A DNA stretch of 64,000 bases from Campylobacter_A concisus_Y (lineage in GTDB: Bacteria; Campylobacterota; Campylobacteria; Campylobacterales; Campylobacteraceae). The notes beneath the pieces are model-generated. The model was not told where the DNA came from and searched no databases. It worked only from the letters and a program-made list of their open reading frames with translations. Of the stretch, positions 34,626-42,963 are shown one piece after another. The stretch covers positions 221,036 to 285,035 of the forward strand of contig NZ_CABPTY010000002.1 of assembly GCF_902460415.1 (NCBI RefSeq), given 5' to 3'. Both the position numbers and the translations under genes were made by a program. The number at the start of each line of letters is the position of its first letter. Positions within the stretch are counted from its first letter, which is position 1.

Positions 34626-35039
34626 TTACGAATAGTTACATATTAAAATAATAATTAAAACAATATAAGATACTATAAATATTGACGGAATAGAATACTC
34701 AAATATTGTCCCATCTATATATTTTCTATCTTTTAAAAGCTCCCATTCTTTGATAAATGGTTTCTCTGGTAGTTTGTTTTCAATATCATTAATGACTTTA
34801 AATTTTTCACTGTTTAGAATTCTAAAATTTCTTAATAAAAAAATCCAAGCAAAGCATAATAAAACACCAAGCAAAGAAATAATTAAAGATTTTAAATCCC
34901 ATATAATTGAAATAGCCGTTAAAATTGCCATGTTGAGAGTTACAAACAAATTGTTTAAAGTATCTCGCCTTTGGCTTATATAATTTGCCATTTCCACACA
35001 GGTTTGCCATTGAGCTAAAACAATATCTTTATTTTCCAA
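34626..35039 (-). CDS. Small three-helix membrane protein, RipA-family-like
   Basis: The 137-aa protein begins with a soluble helix (QWQTCVEMANYISQRRDTLN), then two membrane helices (about residues 32-48 and 50-69), a cytoplasmic RNFRILNSEKFKVINDIE segment with LPEKPFIKEWELL, and a third helix at the C-terminus. This pattern resembles the small membrane family I recall as annotated RipA-like octameric membrane proteins, and is broadly like SLATT-type effectors. It starts with TTG behind AAAGGA. It is directly upstream of, and probably co-translated with, the TIR-like gene, so a pore-forming or membrane-damaging effector role is inferred. Confidence 0.7.
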   Translation of the reverse strand: MENKDIVLAQWQTCVEMANYISQRRDTLNNLFVTLNMAILTAISIIWDLKSLIISLLGVLLCFAWIFLLRNFRILNSEKFKVINDIENKLPEKPFIKEWELLKDRKYIDGTIFEYSIPSIFIVSYIVLIIILICNYS

Positions 35040-35093
35040 ATTTATCCTTTCGTAATTTTACTAATTAGATTTCAATGTTTTAATTATATGATT

Positions 35094-37469
35094 TTACTGA
35101 CACCCCTCGCATTCGATCGAACGGTCAGCTACGTCGTTTAGCTTTTCGCTGTCTGGGCTTTCAGAGCGTAGATAGTAGGTTGATTTTAGTCCAAGCTCCC
35201 ATGCAAGCGTGTAAATTTCACTTAGATATCCGCCACTTGCCTTATCCAAGCTCATGAAGATATTTAGACTTTGACCTTGGTCGATCCACTTTTGGCGGAT
35301 AGCGCCTGCTTTTATTAAAATTCTTTGATCAAGCTCGTAAGCTGGCGTGTAAAACTGCCAAGTATCAGGGCTTAAATTTGGCACAACATTTGGGATCATG
35401 CCGCTTAGGTTGTGCTCGAACCACTTGCGCTTATAGACTGGCTCGATAGTTTGGGTAGTGCCAACTAGGATCGAGATCGAGCTAGTTGGAGCGATCGCCA
35501 TTAGGTAGCCGTTTCTCATGCCGTCACGCTTGACCTTCTCTCTTAGCTTATCCCAGTCGCAGACATTTTCGTCAAATAGCCCGCCTTTGTCGTTTAAAAG
35601 AGCCTTTGCATTCTCGTTTGCGGTGTCTATCGGCATGATACCTTTACTCCATTTTGAGCCTTCAAATTTTGGATAGATGCCCTTTTCTACGGCTAAATTT
35701 GAGCTAGCATAGATCGCGTTATAGCTTATGTTTTCCATTATGCTGTCTATCAGCGCCAAGTGCTCATAGCTGCCCCATTTTACGTTTTTCTCAGCTAGCA
35801 TTTGCGCCTCGCCCATTACGCCAAGTCCGATCGAGCGAGAAGCTAGGTTTGTGTGTTTTACCTTTTTGTGTGGGTAAAAATTTAGATCTATAACATTATC
35901 AAGCATCCTGATAGCTATCGGTACGACACGCTCGATGTCCTCTTTGCTGTTTATCTTACTTAAATTTATACTTGCAAGGTTGCAAACCGCCGTTTTGCCC
36001 TCGATACTCTCTTTTTCTACGATGAAAATTTGCTTGCCTTTTAGGCTATCAAGCGCGCTAAGCTTTTTAGCTTTTTTAGTTATGCCGCTATCTACAGTAA
36101 CGTCTTCTTCTTCGTCAAATAGCTCCTCGCCGCCATCCTCATAAGTGATCTTGATCTTATAGTAGTTTGGCGCTGTGTTTTGGAAAATCTCGGTGCATAA
36201 ATTTGAGCTTCTGATGATGCCCTCGTGGTCGTTTGGATTTGCTTTGTTGGCATTGTCTTTAAAGCACAAAAATGGCATGCCCGTTTCAAAATAGCTAGTT
36301 AAAATTTTCTTCCAAAGCTCTTTTGCAAGGATGGTGTTTTTCTGGATATTTTCGTCGTTTTCATACTCCAAATATCTCTTCTCAAACTCCTCGCCGTAAA
36401 GGTCGCAAAGGTCGCTTACTTGAGCTGGGTCAAAGAGGCTCCAGCGGCCATTTTCTTTGACACGCTTCATAAATAGGTCGTTTATCCAAAGCGCAGGGAA
36501 AAGCTCGTGCGCGCGGCGTCTCTCTTCGCCTGAGTTTTTACGAAGATCAAGAAAATCGCTCACGTCCATGTGCCAAGGCTCAATGTAAACAGCGATCGCG
36601 CCCTTTCTAGTGCCTAGCTGATCGACCGCTACTGCAATGTCGTTTGTCACTTTTAAAAATGGTATGATACCGCCAGCTGCGTTTTTGTGCCCGTCGATAC
36701 TGCCGCCCATCGCGCGCACCTTACTCCAGTCCCAGCCGATACCGCCGCCAAATTTTGAAAGTAGCGCCATCTCTTTGTAGCTATCAAAAATGCCCTCGAT
36801 ATTATCAGGCGTACTGCCTACGTAACAGCTACTTAGCTGGTGGCGTGTAGTCCTTGCATTGGAGAGCGTTGGCGTGGCTAGCATCACTTCAAATTTAGAG
36901 ATGAGGTCGTAAAATTTCTTAGCCCAGCCTTGGCTGTCTAGCTCGTTTTGCGCAAGAAACATCGCGATCGCCATAAACATATGCTGTGGCAGCTCGATTG
37001 GCATGCCATTTTTGTCTTTGATGAGGTAGCGGTCATAAAGCGTCTTGATACCAAGGTATGCAAACTGAAGGTCACGCTCAGGCTTGATATAGGCGTTTAG
37101 ATCCTCAAGATCGTACTTCTCTTTTAGCCCAGGGATGATACGGCCTACTTTTTCACCTTTTACTAGGTAGTCTTTTAGGTGATTGTAGCCGTTAAAGCCA
37201 GATACTTTGTGATAAAGATCGTATAAAAATAGCCTTGCAGCAACAAATGTCCAGTTTGGGCGGTCGATGTCGATCTTATCGACTGCTGTTTTTATAAGAG
37301 TCTGCTGAATTTCCTCAGTCGTGATCATGTCCCTAAACTGGATTTTCGCGTCTACCTCAAGCTCACTAAGGCTTACATTGCTTAGTCCAAGGACCGCTTC
37401 GTTTGTGTATTTTTTGATCTTACTTATATCAAGCTCTTCTGTTCTGCCATTACGTTTTATAACTTTCAA
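35094..37469 (-). CDS. nrdA: Class Ia ribonucleotide reductase, alpha subunit
   Basis: The 791-aa catalytic subunit has an N-terminal ATP-cone (MKVIKRNGRTEELDISKIKK), the first active-site cysteine in RHQLSSCYVGS, the NLCTEI segment with the catalytic cysteine and glutamate, and a C-terminal redox pair in SIECEGCQ. The conserved MAIAPTSSISILVGTTQTIEP is present. It pairs with NrdB at 2042-3064. The membrane-protein gene of the TIR cassette starts only about 54 bases downstream on the same strand, so read-through into the cassette is possible. Confidence 0.96.
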   Translation of the reverse strand: MKVIKRNGRTEELDISKIKKYTNEAVLGLSNVSLSELEVDAKIQFRDMITTEEIQQTLIKTAVDKIDIDRPNWTFVAARLFLYDLYHKVSGFNGYNHLKDYLVKGEKVGRIIPGLKEKYDLEDLNAYIKPERDLQFAYLGIKTLYDRYLIKDKNGMPIELPQHMFMAIAMFLAQNELDSQGWAKKFYDLISKFEVMLATPTLSNARTTRHQLSSCYVGSTPDNIEGIFDSYKEMALLSKFGGGIGWDWSKVRAMGGSIDGHKNAAGGIIPFLKVTNDIAVAVDQLGTRKGAIAVYIEPWHMDVSDFLDLRKNSGEERRRAHELFPALWINDLFMKRVKENGRWSLFDPAQVSDLCDLYGEEFEKRYLEYENDENIQKNTILAKELWKKILTSYFETGMPFLCFKDNANKANPNDHEGIIRSSNLCTEIFQNTAPNYYKIKITYEDGGEELFDEEEDVTVDSGITKKAKKLSALDSLKGKQIFIVEKESIEGKTAVCNLASINLSKINSKEDIERVVPIAIRMLDNVIDLNFYPHKKVKHTNLASRSIGLGVMGEAQMLAEKNVKWGSYEHLALIDSIMENISYNAIYASSNLAVEKGIYPKFEGSKWSKGIMPIDTANENAKALLNDKGGLFDENVCDWDKLREKVKRDGMRNGYLMAIAPTSSISILVGTTQTIEPVYKRKWFEHNLSGMIPNVVPNLSPDTWQFYTPAYELDQRILIKAGAIRQKWIDQGQSLNIFMSLDKASGGYLSEIYTLAWELGLKSTYYLRSESPDSEKLNDVADRSIECEGCQ

Positions 37470-37653
37470 AAATATCTCTCCATATTAAATTTTAATTTGG
37501 GATTTTATCCAAAAGGAGATAAAAACTCTCTTTGTTAAAAAAGTGCTTTTAAATATAAAATTTAATCCGAAAAATAATATTTTATTTTTAAAAATTAAAA
37601 AATTTGATCTTATTTTAAAATGATTGTAAAAATTTTTGAAGCGATGTCTTGAA

Positions 37654-37679
37654 GCAAGAAGCATAAATTTGCTTCTTGC
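37654..37679 (-). terminator. Hairpin after purB
   Basis: A 10-bp perfect stem (GCAAGAAGCA / TGCTTCTTGC) with a 6-base loop lies eight bases beyond the purB stop. A T run is weak. It probably ends the purB message. Confidence 0.55.
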
Positions 37680-37687
37680 ATTTAAAT

Positions 37688-39019
37688 TTACTTGCCAAAG
37701 ACTCTGGTGAAAATTCTATCTACATTTTTAGTGTAGTAGTTGTAGTCAAAGCACTCTTTGATCTCATCTTTGCTAAGGCTTTTAGTTAGGTCCTCGTCGT
37801 TTAGCAAATTTTGTAAAAATAGGCTGTGGCCTTGCTCATCGATCGCTTTTTTGCCCTCTTGCAAGTCCGCCCAGACTTTCATGGCGTTGCGCTGAACGAT
37901 CTTGTAGGCATCCTCTCTAGAAATTCCACGCTGTGGTAGCTGTAAAAGCACGCGCTGTGAAAAGACTAGTCCACCTGTTAAATTTAAATTTTTCATCATA
38001 TTTTCTGGATAGACGACTAAATTTGCTATCAAATTTTTGATGCGAACCAACATAAAATCAGCCGTGATAAACATATCTGGTAGGATAAATCTCTCAACTG
38101 AGCTGTGGCTGATATCGCGCTCGTGCCAAAGTGCGACATTTTCAAGCGCTGGCGTGACGTATGAGCGTAGCACCCTGCAAAGGCCAGTGATGTTTTCGCT
38201 AAGGACTGGATTGCGTTTGTGTGGCATAGCGCTTGAGCCTTTTTGTCCTGGGCTAAAATACTCCTCCGCCTCGTAAACCTCTGTCCTTTGGTAGTGTCTA
38301 ATGGCGACTGCGATCTTCTCGCAAGTAGAGGCTAGAACTGCGATGGCGCTTACCACATGTGCGTAGCGGTCGCGCTGGATCACTTGGTTTGACGCTGGGG
38401 CAGCCTTAAGACCTAGCTCCTCACATGTTAGCTCTTCAAATTCTATCGGAGCGTGGGCTAAATTTCCCATAGCGCCTGAGAGTTTGCCGTAGCTGATCGT
38501 ATCTTTTGCATCTTTGATGAGCTTTAGAGCCCTTGCAATCTCATCGTACCAGATGGCAAGCACGAGGCCAAAGGTTATCGGCTCTCCGTGGATGCCGTGG
38601 CTTCTGCCGACCATGAGCGTGTGCTTGTGCTCATTTGCCCTGTTTTTTACCGCCTGCATGAACTCCTCTACGTCGCTGATGATGAGCTCTAGGCTCTCTT
38701 TCATCTGAAGTGCGACGGCTGTGTCGATGCAGTCGCTTGAGGTCATGCCGTAGTGCACAAACCTGCTCTCCTCGCCAAGGCTCTCGCTAACGCTTGTTAA
38801 AAATGCGATGACGTCGTGCTTTGTCGTCTTTTCTATCTCGTCGATGCGAGCCACTTCAAATTTAGCGTTTTTGCAAATTTTCTCGCAGTCGCTGTCGCTT
38901 ATGAAGCCAAGCTTATTCCAAGCTTTAACGGCAGCTTTTTCTACTTTGAGCCAAGCGTCATATTTTGCTTGTATGCTCCACTTTTCAGCCATCTCTTTGC
39001 GTGAATATCTTTCGACCAT
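37688..39019 (-). CDS. purB: Adenylosuccinate lyase
   Basis: The 443-aa enzyme acts twice in purine synthesis, releasing fumarate from SAICAR and from adenylosuccinate. The family signature GSSAMPHKRNPV is present, along with FVHYGMTSSDCIDTA and MVGRSHGIHGEPITFG around the catalytic histidines. It stands between its own hairpin and a divergent pseudouridine-synthase gene. Confidence 0.96.
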   Translation of the reverse strand: MVERYSRKEMAEKWSIQAKYDAWLKVEKAAVKAWNKLGFISDSDCEKICKNAKFEVARIDEIEKTTKHDVIAFLTSVSESLGEESRFVHYGMTSSDCIDTAVALQMKESLELIISDVEEFMQAVKNRANEHKHTLMVGRSHGIHGEPITFGLVLAIWYDEIARALKLIKDAKDTISYGKLSGAMGNLAHAPIEFEELTCEELGLKAAPASNQVIQRDRYAHVVSAIAVLASTCEKIAVAIRHYQRTEVYEAEEYFSPGQKGSSAMPHKRNPVLSENITGLCRVLRSYVTPALENVALWHERDISHSSVERFILPDMFITADFMLVRIKNLIANLVVYPENMMKNLNLTGGLVFSQRVLLQLPQRGISREDAYKIVQRNAMKVWADLQEGKKAIDEQGHSLFLQNLLNDEDLTKSLSKDEIKECFDYNYYTKNVDRIFTRVFGK

Positions 39020-39206
39020 TGTTGAACCTTTTTGTATTAGTTTGCTTTTGTCCTGAAAGTATAAATTTGGCTTTTTGGGCCAGAAATCACGTCGTGCAAT
39101 TTCTCTAAATTTAAGTTTTGATTATATAAAATCCGGGCTGAAATGTCGGTTATACACTTATAAATTTGGGCTTAAGATAGCTCGCTCGTTTTTCAAAGGA
39201 TCATTT

Positions 39207-40121
39207 TTGCCCTACGTAAATAAATTTATCATTACTGCAGATCATCAAAAAGCTTACGAAATTTTACTCCAAAATGGCTTTAACATGAGTCAAACCCAGC
39301 GTCTCATCGATAAGGGCAGGCTGATCTGTGGCGGCAGTGTCGTGAGCGAGAAAAATGCCATTTTATGTGGCGATGTCTTTTTGATCGACTATGAGGCCAA
39401 GCCAAAGGGACTAAAGCCGATCTTTGAGTGCGAGAGCTTTGCGGTATTTGACAAGCCAAGTAGCGTGCTAAGCCACCCAAATGGCAGACACTGCGACTAC
39501 TCACTAAACGATGAAATTTACACACTTTTTGGGCGAGATGCGAGCGTAGCACATAGGCTGGACTTTGAGACAAGCGGCTTGATAGTCGTGGGCAAAGATA
39601 GAAATTCTACGATAAAGCTAAAGAAAATCTTTGAAAACAGAGAGGTTTCTAAAAGCTACGTCGCGATGGTGCAAGGCAAGATCGAGCGAGAATTTACGAT
39701 CGATGCTAAGATGGATCTGGCAAAGAACTACGACGATGTGAAAATGCGAATGCAAATTTGTGAGAACGGCAAGAGTGCTGTTACTGAAATTTTGCCGATC
39801 AGATATTTTGACGATATCGATACGACTTTGGTTCAGGCTATTCCTATCACTGGCAGGCAGCATCAAATTCGGTTGCATTTGTTTCATGTGAAACACAAGA
39901 TCCTTGGCGAACCACTTTATGGTTTGTCACGTCCGCAGATCGAAAAAATTTTAGATAAAGAGATGAGCGAGCATGAACGAATAAATTTAACTGGAGCAAA
40001 AAGGCTCTTGCTTCACTCAGATGAAATTTCTTTTAAATTTGATGAAATTTTTTACACCATAAAAAGCAAATTTGACGCTGAGAGAGAGTTTTATAGATTT
40101 GCAAAAGAGAGTTTACTTTAG
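39207..40121 (+). CDS. RluA-family pseudouridine synthase
   Basis: The frame is open from 39075, but the TTG at 39207 has AAAGGA six bases upstream and gives the family-typical PYVNKFIITADHQKAYEILL beginning, about 304 aa. An N-terminal S4-like region (SQTQRLIDKGRLICGG) is followed by the catalytic Asp in AHRLDFETSGLIVVGKD and the ITGRQHQIRLHL motif. It modifies uridines in rRNA or tRNA; which site cannot be told. Confidence 0.88.
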   Translation: MPYVNKFIITADHQKAYEILLQNGFNMSQTQRLIDKGRLICGGSVVSEKNAILCGDVFLIDYEAKPKGLKPIFECESFAVFDKPSSVLSHPNGRHCDYSLNDEIYTLFGRDASVAHRLDFETSGLIVVGKDRNSTIKLKKIFENREVSKSYVAMVQGKIEREFTIDAKMDLAKNYDDVKMRMQICENGKSAVTEILPIRYFDDIDTTLVQAIPITGRQHQIRLHLFHVKHKILGEPLYGLSRPQIEKILDKEMSEHERINLTGAKRLLLHSDEISFKFDEIFYTIKSKFDAEREFYRFAKESLL

Positions 40122-40282
40122 TCCAAAATTTTTTTAATAAATTTCTATTTCTCATAAACCTTTACCTACGTTTTGCCAAAGTTTATCACTTTTAAATACC
40201 ACAATGATAATTTTGTAGTTTATGCAATTAATGCTCCATTTTATTTCTTTATGAGAGCTAGGCTTTATCTTGATGTTAAGGC

Positions 40283-40393
40283 TTAGAATTTATGCCTATC
40301 TTTTTCATCTTTTAAAACTTTTAAAATAAGCCCTAGTCCAAGTAAAACCACAACAGCAACAAAGACTATTTCGGCTATATCAAGTGCACTCAT
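40283..40393 (-). CDS. Small hydrophobic protein after rlmN
   Basis: This 36-aa ORF starts one base after the rlmN stop (TAG A ATG) and encodes a single helix (IVFVAVVVLLGLGLILKVL) with a charged tail (KDEKDRHKF). I recall a small hydrophobic protein annotated at the same position in C. jejuni (after the rlmN homologue), which supports it as real. There is no separate Shine-Dalgarno; translation would be coupled to rlmN. Function is unknown. Confidence 0.6.
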   Translation of the reverse strand: MSALDIAEIVFVAVVVLLGLGLILKVLKDEKDRHKF

Positions 40394-40394
40394 T

Positions 40395-41531
40395 CTAACT
40401 CACGCTGGCTTTACTATTATCTTCAAGTGAATGTGTTTTTAAATTTTTATCGCTGGAAATAGCTTTAAATTTTGCATTTTCATTGCGTTGTTTTAATTGC
40501 CCACAAGCCGCACTTATGTCAAGGCCTTTACTCTGTCTGATCGTGCAAGTGACGCCGTGATCTCTTAGATATTCTTGAAATTTTAGCATGCTAGTAAGCT
40601 CAGGTCGTCCAAATTCACTGCCCTCATGTGGGTTAAAATATATAAGATTTACCTTCGCTTTTATGCCATGAAGTAGTTTTACCAACTTTTTAGCATCACT
40701 CACGCTATCGTTTAAATCCTTGATAACAAGGTATTCAAACATTACACGCTTTCGTATATCGATAGGAAATCCCCTAACAGCATCCATAACAGCCTCGATG
40801 TTATATGCCTTATTTATCGGCATTAGGCGGCTTCTAAGCTCATTAGTAACAGCATGAAGCGATATGGCCAATAACACGCCAAGATCCATCTCACCAAGCT
40901 TTTTTATCTGACTGCCAAGTCCGCTAGTTGAAACGGTTTGACGACGCGGCGATATGGCTAGACCCTCGTTAAGTGCTAAAATTTTGATCGCTTTACTAAC
41001 GTTAGCAAGATTATCAAGTGGCTCACCCATACCCATATAAACGACATTTATGCGTCTTTCATAAGGTATCTTATTCTCTCTTTTTATCCATAAAATTTGC
41101 CCCACAATCTCGCCTGCAGTCAAATTTCTAACAAGCCCGCCCTTTGCTGTTAGACAAAAAGCACATCCCATTTTACAGCCAACCTGTGAGCTAACACAAA
41201 CTGTATAACGAGCATGGCGACTGACCTTTCCATTCTCATCACTAATCTCCTCTTTCATCGGGAGTAAGACACTCTCTATCTTTAGCCCATCTTTTAGCTC
41301 AAAAAGATACTTGATCGAACCATCACTACTTTGCTCAAATTTTACACATTTTAAAGGATCGATATAAAATTTTTCAGCCAGATCTTGACGCATATCTTTA
41401 GGTAAATTTAGCATTTGGCTAAAATCGGTTGCATTTTTTTTATATATCCACTCGTAGATTTGTGTTGCTCTAAATGGTGGAGAAACTAACTCTTTTAGCT
41501 CATCAATACTAAGATCAAGCAAATTTATCAC
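40395..41531 (-). CDS. rlmN: 23S rRNA (adenine2503-C2)-methyltransferase
   Basis: The 378-aa radical-SAM enzyme methylates A2503 of 23S rRNA and also tRNA. The cluster motif is CKMGCAFCLTAKGG, with NVVYMGMGEPLDN and the methyl-accepting cysteine in DISAACGQL near the C-terminus. Its start overlaps the stop of the upstream nucleosidase-like gene by four bases. Confidence 0.95.
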   Translation of the reverse strand: MINLLDLSIDELKELVSPPFRATQIYEWIYKKNATDFSQMLNLPKDMRQDLAEKFYIDPLKCVKFEQSSDGSIKYLFELKDGLKIESVLLPMKEEISDENGKVSRHARYTVCVSSQVGCKMGCAFCLTAKGGLVRNLTAGEIVGQILWIKRENKIPYERRINVVYMGMGEPLDNLANVSKAIKILALNEGLAISPRRQTVSTSGLGSQIKKLGEMDLGVLLAISLHAVTNELRSRLMPINKAYNIEAVMDAVRGFPIDIRKRVMFEYLVIKDLNDSVSDAKKLVKLLHGIKAKVNLIYFNPHEGSEFGRPELTSMLKFQEYLRDHGVTCTIRQSKGLDISAACGQLKQRNENAKFKAISSDKNLKTHSLEDNSKASVS

Positions 41532-42208
41532 ATATTTTCCTTTATATATTTTGTTAGAATTTTCTTGGCCTCTGCGTGATTTTTTATAAAATCAGCATGT
41601 GCATCTTTATTACAAAAATTTGTCGCTACGAAAATTCCATAAGCTGGAATTTTAAAAATTTGAGCTACTTTTAGAACAGAAAAAAACTCCATATTTTCTA
41701 AAAAATAGCCTTTTTCAAATATCTTATGAGCCAAATTTTTATCTGTCGTTATGAAATTTGACGAATTTATTTTGATAGTTCCACGTGAAACGATAGAAGA
41801 AATTTCACACTCAATTGGTGAATAAGATCTATTTTCTACGCTAGAAATTTCAATATTTGCCCCAACCGAGCTTTCATAAATTTGTAAAATTTCACCATCT
41901 TTATAAAGACCTGCCGAGCCAACGAAAACTATTTTTTCTGGCATCTGATACAAATTTCGTTCAGGATTTTTTGACAAATTTTGGCTTAGATTTTGTAGCT
42001 CTGGATTTGATGAGTTTGCAAATTTAGCTTCAATCTTTGCAAGATAGTGCGGATCGATATTTTTTAAATTTATACCCTTTTCATCCGCTCCAATACATGC
42101 TCGTTTCTGCAAAAATTTTGTCAAACTTATTGCCATATCAACTAGCCCCACACCCATTGGCAAAGCAAAGTCAAAAATTTCGTTTTTTCCAGCAGAGACA
42201 ATCAACAT
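41528..42208 (-). CDS. Purine phosphorylase/nucleosidase-superfamily-like protein
   Basis: The 226-aa protein shows the fold markers of the PNP/MTAN superfamily: FVGSAGLYKDG (phosphate or base-site glycine segment), ENMEFFSVLKVAQIFKIPAYGIFVATNFC (the MEFF segment matches the MExA/MEGA-type substrate loop) and a late Asp in NKDAHADF. It is divergent from known MTAN and PNP enzymes. The equivalent gene next to rlmN in C. jejuni is, as I recall, annotated hypothetical. It overlaps hisF by one base (TGATG). The substrate is unknown. Confidence 0.65.
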   Translation of the reverse strand: MLIVSAGKNEIFDFALPMGVGLVDMAISLTKFLQKRACIGADEKGINLKNIDPHYLAKIEAKFANSSNPELQNLSQNLSKNPERNLYQMPEKIVFVGSAGLYKDGEILQIYESSVGANIEISSVENRSYSPIECEISSIVSRGTIKINSSNFITTDKNLAHKIFEKGYFLENMEFFSVLKVAQIFKIPAYGIFVATNFCNKDAHADFIKNHAEAKKILTKYIKENM

Positions 42209-42963
42209 CAGAGCCTAACCTCAACGCCATTTGCCTTGAGATACTCTTTTAGCTTTTTTATCTCGATTTCGCCAAAGTGAAATATCGAAGCAGCTAAACA
42301 CGCATCAGCCCCGGCTTCAAAAGCCTCTTTAAAGTGCTCCATCTCACCAGCTCCACCACTTGCGATAGTTGGTATAGAAAGCGTGCTAAATATATTTGTT
42401 AGCTCAAGATTAAAGCCCTGTTTGACGCCGTCGTTGTCCATAGAGGTTAACAATATCTCACCTGCTCCTCGCGACTCGACCTCTTTTGCCCAGGTAAAGG
42501 CATCTTTTTTGGTATCGATCCTGCCACCATTTATAAAAACGCTATAACCATTCTCGATCTTTTTAGCATCAATTGCTACGACAACACATTGCGAGCCAAA
42601 TTTCTTAACTGCCTCATCAATCAAATTTGGATCTTGTATGGCTGATGAATTTAAGCTTACTTTATCGCAGCCAGCATTTAAAAGGCGAGAGATATCATCG
42701 ATCGTGCGTATACCTCCGCCAACTGTTAGTGGGATAAAAAGCTTACTTGCGACCTTTTTTACGACATCAACTATCGTATCACGCCCAAGATGAGAGGCAG
42801 TGATATCCAAAAAGCAAAGCTCATCAGCACCCTCATCATTGTATCTTTTAGCTATCTCAACAGGATCTCCAGCATCGACAAGCCCTACGAAATTTACACC
42901 TTTTACGACTCTGCCATCTTTTACATCAAGGCATGGGATTATACGTTTTGCAAAATGATTCAA
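42208..42963 (-). CDS. hisF: Imidazole glycerol phosphate synthase, cyclase subunit
   Basis: The 251-aa TIM-barrel enzyme works with HisH to make IGP and AICAR in histidine synthesis. The catalytic Asp is in RIIPCLDVKDGRVVKG, with the second Asp in LLTSMDNDGVKQGF and the phosphate loops LTVGGGIR and IASGGAGEMEHF. HisH is not in the window. It is coupled on both sides: a four-base overlap with the large helicase upstream and one base with the nucleosidase-like gene downstream, an unusual location for a his gene. Confidence 0.95.
   Translation of the reverse strand: MNHFAKRIIPCLDVKDGRVVKGVNFVGLVDAGDPVEIAKRYNDEGADELCFLDITASHLGRDTIVDVVKKVASKLFIPLTVGGGIRTIDDISRLLNAGCDKVSLNSSAIQDPNLIDEAVKKFGSQCVVVAIDAKKIENGYSVFINGGRIDTKKDAFTWAKEVESRGAGEILLTSMDNDGVKQGFNLELTNIFSTLSIPTIASGGAGEMEHFKEAFEAGADACLAASIFHFGEIEIKKLKEYLKANGVEVRL

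Noticed and set aside
34594..34651. Plus-strand reading frames across the N run and its right flank
   Set aside because: They consist almost entirely of undetermined bases; the minus-strand TIR reading explains both flanks.
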